Shown in pieces: positions 11,401 to 29,133 of a DNA stretch of 29,133 nucleotides (positions within the stretch are counted from its first letter, which is position 1; each line of letters begins with the position of its first letter). Origin of the DNA: Bigelowiella natans CCMP2755 (lineage: Eukaryota; Cercozoa; Chlorarachniophyceae); contig ADNK01003544.1 of assembly GCA_000320545.1 (NCBI GenBank), forward strand, positions 1 through 29,133. Direction: 5' to 3'. Below the pieces are notes generated by a model. That model was not told the DNA's origin. It did not search any database and saw nothing but the letters and a program-made list of their open reading frames with translations. Made by a program: the position numbers and the translations under genes.

Positions 11401-12080
11401 GAATGCTATCTGCCCATCATGAGTTTGAGAAGCAGAGAGCATTAGACATGCAAAGATTAGAGGCAAAAGCGCTCATCAAAGAGGTCAGGGGAGAACATAT
11501 GGATAACAAGGCAGCGGAGGAAGAGGGAGAAGAAAAAGGAATTGGAGGAGGACAAGGGAGAGAAATCGCCTCGATTGCGACGCGACAAGATAAGTTGAGA
11601 GGAGAACGAAACAGTGGACAACAACGAGAGGAAGAATCTTCAAGACAGCTACCTGGACATGATAATGATTATGATGTAAATCATGATGACAATAGCATTG
11701 AAAATCACAATGTTTCACAATCTTCAGCACCAGTAGCAGCAGCAGCAGCAGCAGATCCGCAAGTTGGAGAATTATCATCATCATTGTCCTCCTCATCCGC
11801 CAGTAGCTCAGTAGATCCTATGCGATTTTCGCTATCCTTTGCTGCTGCACATTACGGACAGAAGGATGCCTTCAGAGAAGCTATATCTGCCGACAAAGCT
11901 CACCAGGATTTAAAAAGAAGGTTGGAAGATGTCAAGAATTTAGGACCAGGCCCGCCTATAATTGAAGCAATAATACCAGAAAGAAGCTTGATTTCTTCCC
12001 TTTTCTCTAAAATTGATAAAGGATTTCAACGTTTCAAAATTGGAATTCAGCGAGGTGCTACTAATACTTCGACAGATTAA
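5283..12080 (+). CDS. Giant acidic low-complexity protein of unknown function (2,094 residues)
   Basis: I do not recognise a family. Four exons join in phase: 5283-6007, 6299-6520, 6610-10806 and 10940-12080. Exon 1 starts with an Arg/Ser-rich, acid-free stretch (MFTFRTRSWLLSES...) resembling an organellar presequence, then polySer and polyGln. Exon 2 (residues about 242-316) has normal composition and looks like a folded module (GSLIRAVGRRGWQQIQRSID). Exon 3 is an unbroken 4.2 kb of polyS, polyT, polyD, polyE, polyQ, polyA and polyR tracts, carrying ELLGF motifs at residues 875-879, 1023-1028 and 1062-1066. Exon 4 has charged coiled-coil-like helices, a His-rich tract (about 11197-11265) and a normal-composition C-terminus (RSLISSLFSKIDKGFQRFKI). 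A strong donor-like GTAAGT at 5467 with in-frame acceptors at 5577 or 5649 could remove part of exon 1. The many homopolymers make gene-model error possible, but open frame and phase agreement across all four exons support a real gene. Confidence 0.75.
5412..5448. repeat. (TAG)n microsatellite encoding polySer
   Basis: An AGT/TAG run in exon 1 of the giant gene is read as AGT (Ser), about eleven in a row. The same unit recurs in introns elsewhere in the window. Confidence 0.85.
7898..7987 (+). repeat. 45-nt coding duplication (15-residue unit, TTAF-D-NDDD)
   Basis: Two adjacent 15-codon units give TTAFSDLNDDDASTD and TTAFFDMNDDDGDDD (residues 746-760 and 761-775). Aromatic and hydrophobic residues sit in an acidic setting. 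The first 30 bases of each unit are nearly identical. Confidence 0.85.
8936..9067 (+). repeat. 66-nt coding tandem duplication (22-residue unit)
   Basis: Copy 1 is 8936-9001 and copy 2 is 9002-9067. By eye they differ at one base (gctacttct against gctatttct, Thr to Ile). The encoded unit runs TTTTITSAA[T/I]SDDDMSIPSY. Near identity points to a recent in-frame duplication. Confidence 0.92.
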
Positions 12081-12151
12081 TCGCTAGATGGAACAAACTA
12101 AGATGAAGCACATCAACCACACTGCTCCTGAATTTATATATAGCATGCAAA

Positions 12152-12162
12152 AATAAAATAAA
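12152..12162 (+). terminator. Candidate polyadenylation signals of the giant-protein gene
   Basis: Two overlapping AATAAA hexamers (12152-12157 and 12157-12162) lie about 72-82 bases after the stop codon. The placement suits a eukaryotic poly(A) signal. The hexamer is AT-rich and common, so this is only suggestive. Confidence 0.45.
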
Positions 12163-14447
12163 ATGAATATTATGTTAAAAAAAAGCTGGTGAGAATGAAA
12201 ATTTTGTATATGATCGGTAATGATATTCTTTCTGGTGCTGGGATATAGATAGAATAAGGAGTAGGATAATGCAAGACAACAATTTTGTATATTGCTTCAC
12301 CAACGTCTCAGATGAATGCTTTCTTCACAGAAGCTGAGAAGCTTGCCCAACATCGCTGATGCATCTATTATTTCACTTTGAATGAATCTACTCACATGCG
12401 GGTCGTGTTGAGCGAGAAGTTCAAATTATTACAGTTTGAAAATGGAAAAAATGGGCATGGCTGAGCTTCAGCATGTAGTGATTCTAACGTGCAGAATTTG
12501 TCGCTACGATTGCGTCACAATGATGGACACAGCAATACGCATCTTAAATCTGCAACACATGCTAGCATGGTGCACACACACAATGATCCATCGCTGTGCG
12601 TCATGCATCAATTTGTCAGTGCAGCATGAACTAGCTTCATGTTAAGCACACAGCACACATGATGTTGCATGTGTGAAACAAAACCCATCATGCAAGCCAT
12701 GGCAGCACTAGCACTGAGTCAGCATGCGCTAGCATGCACACCATGAACAACATGCATGCATGAGATGTGGACATCGACATGGCACATCTAACGGCACTTT
12801 GCGATCATCACGCTTACTGCATGGCTTGCAAAACATTGTGGTCATTCCAGTTTGTCTTTCCGCTCACACGCTCTGATGATGTGCACGCTCAACGCATGGA
12901 CAGATGAACAGTGCCTGAAATGTGGCGCATGCACAGCGGATGTTTCGATCTCATTTCCAAATTCATGTGCGTCTCTGCATTCATGTGTCACATGCATGCA
13001 TGCTGGCATGTAGCAGCTGCTACTACACTAGCCAGCTAGCAACAGAAAGCAAATGCATTGTGGGATTGTTGCTGTGACCGCAGTGTCTACATCACTAGAA
13101 CCAGAGATCACTAGACCGCTAGACCAGCCATGCTAGCATGCATGCGCTTGTCACAAATTGCAAGATCCAGCTAGCTAGAGGCGACGTGCAGTGCGAAATG
13201 TCGTCATGCACACATGCCGCGCACCGTCATTGTTCATGCACATCCCTAGACCTCTCTGGCTCAGACTACAGTGATGGGCTGGGTTGGCAAATGCGTTGCA
13301 ATTTTGCAGTGGCGCGTGCAATTGCATTGCTGCTGTGCTAGTACCAGCATGCGGCCACACGCAGCATGACGAACACATCGCACTAGCGCAGTTGGTCATG
13401 CATGCTAGCATGCACTGTTGAACTGTTGAATTGTCTAGCTGTGTTCTGATCACGTTAAATTACTCTCTGGACTCTAGCACTTGATGATGAAGGGCCAACA
13501 TCGGGGTCCCATGCTAGCATGCGAATCATGATGGGATTGCTAGATTGCGCATGCCTTTCAAAAAAATCTTTCGACGAGCAATTCGAAGCCCAAGCAATGA
13601 TGATGCGTGATCGATTTGTTGAAGTTGCGCAAGCGCACTGCAAAAAAAATTCACTAGCTAGCTAGTTCAATCTCAGTTCATTGTGCAGCGCCATGAAATT
13701 CAAATGAACAATGTTCGTTCATTTCAATTACGTAGCAGCAGTTTTGTGAAGGCGTCAGTGTGACCATGACCACGCCGCTTCATTTGGAATGCATATTTAG
13801 AAGCATCGGTCAGTCAATCATTTTGGATGCAACGAGGTGGCTGTTGTTTGGACATCTGCATGCATGCGCAAATTTCTTATTCAATGCCCACCGCGCCCGA
13901 ATGACGTGAAAGCAAGGTTTGGGATGGTACTGATACGCTTCACTGTCATGCCACACGTATTACTTCTCAAGCTGGGCGGATCGTGCTAGTATGGCATGAT
14001 GAAAAATGCTCTATTACGTGCATGCATGAGACTTTTATAATGCGCCCAACTAGCCAATGATGAGGATCAACTATGGATAACATGTGGACAACTTATAGCC
14101 ACCAGTACTGATGATTGAGGACGCTAAACGCCAAATATATAACTAAAAGAGCGTACTTGGTAATATTCACATGACACTAATTCTTCATGGCTTACCGATC
14201 CATCATAATGCCGTATTATTGACGACATAGAGATAATAGCTACTATTCAGATTTCATTGCTAGTCCAGCCTATCAAAGATTAACGTCAATTTAATATCAC
14301 AACAATTTTAGATGTAAGTAATATCCAAGATCAATTAACAATAATCTTCAGACATCCTGCAGGCAGGCATGCACAAAAGATGGCGTCGACGATGACGGGG
14401 GCAACAACGTATTCCAAACATAGGCGTTAGACAGACAGAAGATCCTT

Positions 14448-14480
<33 letters not shown>

Positions 14481-14598
14481 ATACACGCATAGCAGGTTTG
14501 TCTGTTCCGTCCTTTTCGTCATGAGAGGGAAAAAAGGAACTGTTCTTCTGCTTCTGCTATCTTCTCTTCCGCCCCTCCCCCCTCCCTTATTTCCACGT
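12163..14598. other. 2.4 kb gene-free spacer with a palindrome-rich island (about 12450-14050)
   Basis: This spacer lies between two convergent genes. From about 12450 to 14050 the microsatellites vanish and the sequence is dominated by self-complementary words. CATGCATGC-type strings occur near 12751, 12991, 13138, 13399, 13858 and 14021, and the exact 12-mer palindrome CATGCTAGCATG occurs four times. Open frames are at most 92 codons with no motif. A (TAG)n run lies at 14449-14479. No transposase, terminal repeat or RNA gene could be supported. Confidence 0.65.
12558..13521. repeat. Four exact copies of palindrome CATGCTAGCATG
   Basis: The copies are at 12558-12569, 13129-13140, 13401-13412 and 13510-13521. 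A fifth variant with a GC insertion (CATGCGCTAGCATG) starts at 12723. Each is its own reverse complement. Spacing is irregular (571, 272 and 109 bp). Confidence 0.9.
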
Positions 14599-22702
<8,104 letters not shown>

Positions 22703-23299
22703 GCTGCTTTCAACTTTGTATGATCTTTAACTGTCTGTGTATTTCAAGGTGAGTATTAGTCGACTGGGGTTAAAAGGCAATGCTATGCTAATACCGAGTG
22801 AATTTGATAAGTCCAAAGTATAGCTCCAGCCTCAGTCTCCGGCTTCAGCCCTCTCAAGGGATCTTCCTGTGTTCTTTTTAAGTTGCCCTTTCGATTGTTT
22901 AATCCTTAGTGAAAGAAGGATCGTTGGTTCCCTACCGAAAGGGAATTAGAGCTATGGTGTGAGTGAGCTGCAAAGGCTTTAAGGTCAGGACTGGAAAACG
23001 AGCCGTAATGCGTTAAAGGTTCGGCATTTTTATCCAAAATAATGTAAATTTTTATTGTCGTACATATAAAATACAACGGGGCAGTCACGCTTCAAGTTGA
23101 GCTCATTCGCTTCAGTTCAGACAAATCGATTGTAAAGTCACTGGAAAAGAAAATAGATCATATTTCTTAATTACGACTTCAAAGTTTTGCCGAATATGCC
23201 TAACTCGTGTTCTTTTTCGGATATGTGGTACTGATTCGTTCAGCATTGTCTTTTGGTAAGAGTGCACAAGTTCTCCTTCTTTTCAAAATTGAGACAATC
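22703..23299. promoter_or_regulatory. 597-bp shared upstream region of AFG3 and PRODH
   Basis: The two genes start head to head on either side (ATG at 22702 on minus, 23300 on plus), so the segment must contain both promoters and 5' UTRs. It is free of the long microsatellites seen elsewhere. I see no clear TATA box or recognisable factor site; the call rests on gene orientation alone, and PRODH's first exon is itself inferred. Confidence 0.55.
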
Positions 23300-26059
23300 A
23301 TGAAACTGTTGCCAAATCGACAAAACTTTGGAACACGAGGAAGATATTCCGTGAGTGAATTTTTCCTCAGCAAGCCATCATTGTCGTAGCATAAATATGG
23401 CCTACATTCATGGTGACAGTCATCGGAAGCGATTGGGAAGGGAGCACAGATGTGGTGGGTGGTGTTGGAGTAAGCCATTTGATTTTAGGCAAGTTGGTAT
23501 AGGCAAACAGCACCACTTACGAACTAGTCTTCTCATTAAGGCAGCATGAAGAGCTCAATGTTTTCCAATACCAAGCAGCTATTTAGAAAGATGTCAGTAA
23601 TAGAGCTTGCCTCCAGATATGCCTTGGTAAAATTGTCTTCCTTCTCTGGCTTCGTGTCGAAGGGTAACACGATTACTTCAACTGTGCATTTTCTATCTTC
23701 AATCACTAAGTACTATGATTTTGTAGTTCGAAGCCTAACGAACGCAGCCATTGCTAATCAGAGGTCGCATATGCTCAAGTGGATTACAATTAATTCTAGT
23801 TGTAGCTATTGCCACCATTCTTAACTGGTTGCTGAGATTGTTGTTTACACCAACCATGACTTAAATTGTAGGACTTCTCACCAGTCAGCATTCGGAATTT
23901 TTCCTTCTCAGAGCTATATTTCTCTAATGAAATCCACGATATTCAAGTTGTATGTTGCGGGTGAGAGGATTGAAGATTGCCTCGAGGTAAGAAAGAGTGC
24001 TACAAACGATGACATTTTGGCTTGATCATCGCGTATACAATGAGCACCTCCCTTCTGTCAACGATGTGCAGATATGAATGCAAGTTTTCCACAACCCCCA
24101 CCACACCTACTTCTTCTCTGCCTCCACCACACACCTAATAATTCATCCACGTCAACTAACAAATACTCATTCGTAATCATCTACAATATACAACAGACCC
24201 ATGACAAAATATCTGCCTTCAATATGCGTATGATTATTGATCATTCCACGGAAGAAAAGACTAGTTCATGCGCTTGGGAAGACAACGTGAAAGCCAAAAC
24301 AAAGCTCCTCGATAGAATTCCATCCCTTTTTCATCATCGTTCTTCATCTTCTCCGAGTACTGGCACTACTAATGGAGAGCAAAAAGAGTCTCTTCTCATA
24401 CCACTCTTTGTACCCATAAAGATCACTAGTCTGTTTTCTCCTGAACTCTTGGAAATTCTCAGTGCAACAATCATCAAGGTTGAGGAGGAGGATCTTCCTC
24501 ATCACCAAAGTGAATCTTATTTCAAAAAAAAAATGACCAAAGAAGAAAAGGACACGTATGAGCAAGGAATGATGAACCTGGAGAGAGTTTGTCTGGCTGC
24601 CAAGAAGAATGGCCTCTCGATCTTGCTAGATGCAGAGCAATCACATCGGCAACCAGCTATTGATTTTATAAGCAGAATCCTTATGGCAAGATTATGCGGA
24701 GGAGGAGGAGAAAAGGACGAGACCGCACGGCTGCTCTCTCATAGGCCGCCTCTCATATATAACACTTATCAAATGTACCTGAAAGGATCCTATGAGAGAC
24801 TCAGGCTCGACATTGAAAAGGGGAAAGAGAACAACTACCCAGTTGGCATTAAATTGGTCAGAGGGGCATACATGGTGATCATTAATAACAAGAATCAACG
24901 AAGAGAATAATCAGAAGTAATGAGACGTAGAGATAATAACCATCATCATCATCATCATTATTATCATCATTATTCCTTATCTCATCAATAGCTACTATCC
25001 ATCTAGGTCAATGAATCAGAGCGAGCACTCGAGAAATCATGCGAGAACCCAATCATGCCCTCAAAGCAGGACACAGATGAGCAGTATAACAAGGCTCTCA
25101 GCATGATACTGGGATCCATTTCTGAAAACAAGTGTGATGTTTCTGTGCTGATAGCCACGCATAATAGAGAGGTAGTAAAGCTGATTTACGCTATGCACAA
25201 ATAATAATAATATTAATAGCAACAACAACCAACCACCAACAACAGAAATGGTCGTCATCATCACGGTTGTTTTATTTTCGTTTATCAGTCAATTATAAAA
25301 GCGACAGAACTCATGAAGAAAAACGGTTTATTGCCGAATGATCCCAGGATACATTTCGCTCAGGTAGGTAGGTAGGTAGGTAGGTAGGTAGGTAATAATC
25401 ATTGAGATGGTGATTATAAGAACAAAGGTAACTTAAATCTGATGTACATCACCATATTGTCATTTATAAAACATTATTCCCTCCCTCTCTCTCTCTCTCT
25501 CTCTCTCTATCCTTTCTTCCTTTACATAAAGATTATGGGGTTGTGCGACAACCTTGGACACTGTCTGGGGGACCAAGGTTACAACGCTCATAAGCTGGTA
25601 GAAAATCTATTCGTAATGACATGATAAACTAAATAAGCACTAGGTAGCAGCGACAAGATAATAGAGGAGTTATTCTTGGACTATTAATAGTCCGGTTCCA
25701 CTATGATAGATAGTAATCCTTTTCCCCTTATCGTATTAGCTACTTAAACCATTTACTACTTCTTCTCATTTAACTACTGATTTTGTTGCACTTGAAAACA
25801 TCGTGTTCTTCAATGATTCAAAGGTGCTTTTCGGTGATTTCTCCGAGGTTTTTCCTTGGTTGTTGAGGAGGTTGGATGAAAATCAAGATGTAATGGGAGC
25901 CACAGTAAGTATTAGCCAAAAGAATTAAGTAAGATTGTAACTTTTGTTCATGAATTGGCTTGTAATAGTTGTTTACTATCTTTTGCGAAATAGATTGCAG
26001 AAGCAGGTCTTCTGAAAAAGGAGCTATGGAGGAGATTTACCGCAAGCAGTATTCCGTAA
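23300..26059 (+). CDS. PRODH: Proline dehydrogenase, mitochondrial (PRODH/PUT1)
   Basis: This flavoenzyme oxidises proline to pyrroline-5-carboxylate and passes electrons to ubiquinone at the inner membrane. Firm exons are 24197-24874, 25007-25171, 25289-25363, 25532-25597, 25824-25904 and 25994-26059, all in phase. Signatures are IKITSLF (substrate Lys), LLDAEQSHRQPAI, NTYQMYLKGSYERL, IKLVRGAYM, VLIATHNRE, GLCDNLGHCLGDQGYNAHKL and the paired arginines in WLLRRLDEN. Upstream, an exon ending 23986 encodes STIFKLYVAGERIEDCLE (family FVAGE motif), and 23552-23663 encodes SNTKQLFRKMSVIELASRYA. Exon 1 (23300-23350, MKLLPNRQNFGTRGRYS, donor GTGAGTG) looks like a presequence. The parts between about 23664 and 23914 are tentative (likely exon 23727-23778 or longer). 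The expected size, about 475-490 residues, is near the yeast and plant enzymes and lacks the long insert of the human one. The usual Tyr before the PxG turn is Leu here. Confidence 0.94.
25364..25394 (+). repeat. (GTAG)n microsatellite starting at a PRODH splice donor
   Basis: The exon ending CAG at 25363 is followed at once by seven GTAG units and a final GTA. The GT donor is the first repeat unit, and each following unit is a potential alternative donor. Confidence 0.92.
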
Positions 26060-26569
26060 TAGGCAATTATGTCTCGGGCATGGAATCTACCAGCATTTTT
26101 ATCTGATCGGGAGTAGTAATCACAAGACGCATCATTATGCGATTTCATCCAAAAAGCAGGCCCTACTCGGAACCAACATAAAAGATGCGTGTGCATTGTG
26201 TTATGATAGGTAGATATACCACCGTTGGTAAACTACCACAATGCCAGATAAGTAATAATATATGGGTCACCATTTACAATGGTATTGAATGTTGTGTATA
26301 TGAATGATCGCTCATGCAGCCATCTAGCCATAAAATGTCAGTCACCAGAGCGCCAGCGCTACATCTAGCCTATATGCCATCCCTCACACAGCTCATGGGA
26401 AATCACTAGTGTATTTACGCGTGCATTTATTAGCATGATCATACAGACTCCATGCACCACAAAGCACTCTAGCACTGTCATGTGATAAACCCATGCGCTA
26501 CGTTCGATTCAAGATTAGCGCTGTAGCCGCTGCATTGCACAGCTACGTACATCTAGACATGAGGATGAT

Positions 26570-26873
26570 GACCATTGAACAAATTTGATTAGTTCATTAC
26601 ACCCGTCTTACGTACATGCTGACATGCTATGCTGGCCGCGCTCTTTACCTTTCCATCTATGTACCCTGCAATAAAACCGTATAACCGTAGACGCACTGTG
26701 TATACATTCTAGCATTGCGAGATATCGACGACAGGATGTTGATGCTTTCAAATGTATGAAACACATAATAGCTGAGACAAATAGATGCAACATGCTAGCT
26801 AGCTAGCATTAGGGTTAGCTACATTAGGATGACCATTGAAACGATATAATCACTTCATTACATCCGTCTCACC
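26570..26873 (+). repeat. Diverged direct repeat pair, 261 bp apart
   Basis: Copy A is 26570-26612 and copy B is 26831-26873. Both read gaccattgaa, 13 unmatched bases, then ttcattaca-x-ccgtct-x-ac with identical internal spacing (23 bp between block starts). Confidence 0.75.
26792..26809. repeat. 18-bp perfect palindrome of CTAG units
   Basis: The word atgctagctagctagcat equals its own reverse complement. It overlaps a single TTAGGGTTAG string just downstream (about 26808-26818). Confidence 0.85.
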
Positions 26874-27184
26874 GTGTACTTTGTATGGACTTCGTATACA
26901 TTGTACACTGCTGTTTATTGCACAGACACTATGTACTATTGTAGACTATATCTATTGCTTGATGGTTCCGGTGTCAAATTCTATTGAACATCTATGCATT
27001 CTGTGTATTCCACCATATCAGTCGGAAACAAAAAGACTGAAGATGTCTATACACGCACATTCAAGAGGATTACCATGTTTTCGGTTTTTTTTGGCGGTGT
27101 TAACGTTCAATCTGTTATTCATGTAATTCTCATCGTCTCATAACTCTGACAATTATCTTGAAACAAATCATCTTTTGAATTGAG

Positions 27185-29100
27185 CTAAGCTGGACCATCA
27201 GCGACAATCGACCCATAACCTACATCTAATTTACTTATTTCTGCTTTCTTTCTTCTCTCCAAATCTTGGATTTGGCGACTACTAGCTGATAATACAATTG
27301 GAAATAAATTGAAGATGCTTTTGTCCTCCGAAGCGGCAGAAATTGTAATCGCTTTTGAGAATAATGTGATTATAATTAGGATTCCTGGTGCCATCATTAA
27401 AAATGCTAGGGATATTTGAAGAATAGTTATTCTCTCCAGAAAACCACCACTAACCACAGTGTCGTCCTTCTTTAATATATTTACTTCAGATCCATTGTCC
27501 AATTTGAGATCATCGTGATGCTGCAGCAGTGTGGGAGGAAGCTGACTGACGTCATTGTTGTCATCATCGATATCATCGTCATCATCAATTTTTTTCTTCA
27601 CCATCTTCTCGGATGATGATGAAGATGATGATGATGCTACTTTTACGTAGTCCATCAAATTACTACTCATATGACGATTTTCATGAGAAGCAGCTGGAGT
27701 CGTCATCATCGATGATGATGATGTTGATTTGTTCAATGAGGAGGCGGCCGATTGCTTTTGATCATCATATATCCATGGTAGCGTATTGATCTCATATAAC
27801 ATTGCACCTAATGGCCAACTGGTAGGATAGAGAATAGATTAGAATGAGAGAACCACATCATTACTAATGTCATCATACTACTACCTGCTATTATTTTTAG
27901 TGTCTATTTATGATATTGTGCACGTAGTGTGCTACAATTAAAAGATTACCACGACACAAAACCTTCGATGAAACACTGAGTGTATTACTATTTTCACCTC
28001 CCTAGTTTCTCTTCTCTGCTCTCTGCTAACCTTCTTTTTCTGTGTCATCATGTTTTTCTCTCTTTCTCACGTAAACAACATCGTAGAGTAGTTGGAATAA
28101 TTCATTTATGTATTCAAAAAGGAAACAGTAGTCATAACATCGAAAAGACCAACTCACATCCTCACAATCACCTTCTTTCTTCTTTTCATGCGTATGTAGT
28201 GCTTTTTAGAGCAGTGCTAGTGCCACTATTAAGTACTTCCCACTACCTCTACTACTACTACTACTACTACTACAACAACAACAACCAAACCTACTACTAA
28301 TACTACTGTTACCCTATCTTGAGCTTTACACCTTCATATTCAACCTATTTTTCAAATACGAAGCACACACACATACACACGCACACGTATGTGTCTATTC
28401 TTTCTTCTTCCATTAAAGTGAAGCAGCCAAACACTTCTAGTAGTTGTGAGTGAGTTTTACGAGCACAACATCAATCAACTACTAGCTGACTGACACCTTT
28501 CCAGTTGATGTAAGTTTCCTATCAATACCAAAGCCATAACCGTGGAAAAGCATCTAAACACACACACACACACACACAACGAGCGAGAGAGAGAAACAGA
28601 AATAGAGAGGTGTTAGAGAGGGGTCTTTCTTCACCACAACGATTGCTTTTGGTGCGTGCAGATGTGACTTACTGTAATCCCCCCCCCCCCCCTCCTCTTC
28701 CTCCACCTCGTCGCCTTCCTCCTCCTCTCCGGCCTCCCTGTCTTCTTCCACCACTTCTTCCTCCCGCATCCCTTCTCCAACCAATCATGTTCCCTATCAA
28801 ACCCGAGATGTACTCCATTGGCGAAGACTGTGTTGTAGCATTTTTCTGGTCCTTGTTGTCCTCTTCCTCCTTTTCTTCATCGTCGCAAGGCACACAGGTC
28901 AGTTGCGGGCTGTCCACGCACTCCTTCCAGCTGCTGACTTGCCTCACTCGTTCGTCGAAGATCGCTGCAGATTTCCCGCTCACACAGTACGATACACCTT
29001 CATGTTCCCTGTCCTCGATCACGTCGACTACTCCCACTGCAGCTGCTGCATTGCCATTCTCCGCCCCGGCTGCCGACGATGATATGATTTGCATGGCCTC
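27185..29100 (-). CDS. Unknown acidic single-pass membrane protein (5' end outside window)
   Basis: I do not recognise the family. Two exons join in phase: 29100-28673, with a clean GTAAGT donor, and 27818-27185, with acceptor TACCAG. Exon 29100-28673 may begin at an acceptor (GTAG before 29100) or at the Met at 29094. It encodes a normal-composition part (SGKSAAIFDERVRQVSSWKE), an acidic stretch, then a Gly/Arg tract ending in polyGly. The second exon begins HWPLGAMLYEINTLPWIYDD, continues through Ser-rich and Asp-rich linkers, and has one hydrophobic span (ILQISLAFLMMAPGILIII) about 70 residues before the stop. The C-terminal tail is basic, then YGSIV, which fits a tyrosine sorting motif by chance or design. 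The 854-nt intron (27819-28672) could hide another exon, so joining these two is an inference. Confidence 0.55.
27819..28672 (-). other. Probable 854-nt intron of the right-edge gene
   Basis: It contains (TAC)n then (AAC)n near 28249-28290, a (CA)n run at 28557-28578 and CTTT-rich sequence. A plus-strand open frame (27980-28300) crosses the TAC run and is not called. No additional exon with clear splice sites and motif was found. Confidence 0.5.
28679..28692. repeat. Poly-C/G tract inside a coding exon
   Basis: About 14 consecutive C on the plus strand are read on the minus strand as GGG codons (polyGly), directly before the exon's GTAAGT donor at 28672. Such a tract is prone to length change and frameshift. 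Confidence 0.8.
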
Positions 29101-29133
29101 CTACCTATCTCGAATCACAGGCAGCTGCTCGAA

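Larger units (their letters stand above)
26060..27184. other. 1.1 kb convergent spacer with repeats, no supported gene
   Basis: From about 26290 to 26880 the sequence is again rich in ctag/catg words like the 12.5-14 kb island. It includes an 18-bp perfect palindrome (26792-26809) followed by ttagggttag, and a diverged repeat pair at 26570-26612 and 26831-26873. A 96-codon open frame on plus (26836-27126) has no motif, exon support or recognisable composition and is not called. Confidence 0.6.

Noticed and set aside
12436-13643. Open frames of 62-92 codons in the palindrome-rich island
   Set aside because: Cys/His/Met-rich content simply follows from tgc/cat/atg words. No family motif or splice support.
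24074-24196. Met at 24074 as the PRODH start
   Set aside because: The first 41 codons (Pro/Ser/Asn-rich) do not resemble the family. An acceptor at 24196 joins the upstream VAGERIEDCLE exon to THDKISAFNMRMIIDHS in phase, as the family requires.
26836-27126. 96-codon plus-strand open frame
   Set aside because: No recognisable domain, no exon signals, and it overlaps a diverged non-coding repeat copy.

Overview
This is nuclear DNA of a microsatellite-rich eukaryote with many introns, probably a protist or alga; I cannot name the lineage. The evidence is GT-AG introns that break every recognisable gene, mitochondrial proteins with presequence-like N-termini, no bacterial-style operons, and simple repeats ((TAC)n, (ATC)n, (CT)n(CA)n, (TA)n(GT)n) throughout introns, spacers and one coding region. 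All gene models use the standard genetic code.

Layout, left to right. A degenerate CCCTGA array lies at the left edge (1-97). COQ2 (ubiquinone biosynthesis prenyltransferase) is on the minus strand, 3542 to 802, in 12 exons. A 1.7 kb spacer separates it from a divergent plus-strand gene (5283-12080, 4 exons) for a 2,094-residue protein that is mostly microsatellite-encoded homopolymers; I recognise no family for it. A 2.5 kb gene-free spacer follows, containing a stretch full of CATGC/CTAGC palindromes. The mitochondrial m-AAA protease (AFG3/FtsH family) is on the minus strand, 22702 to 14599, rebuilt here as 30 exons whose phases all join into 883 residues. Across a 597 bp shared upstream region is the divergent proline dehydrogenase gene (PRODH, 23300-26059, plus). 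At the right edge, a minus-strand gene of unknown function (27185 to at least 29100) encodes an acidic, single-membrane-span protein; its 5' end lies outside the window.

The three identifiable proteins all belong to the mitochondrial inner membrane: COQ2 helps make ubiquinone, PRODH passes electrons to ubiquinone, and the m-AAA protease performs quality control there. This is a suggestive neighbourhood, not proof of joint regulation. The giant low-complexity protein is the least explained item. It carries a short ELLGF motif three times, kept at the protein level while its codons differ. I see no mobile element with recognisable coding, no tRNA or rRNA, and no CRISPR.
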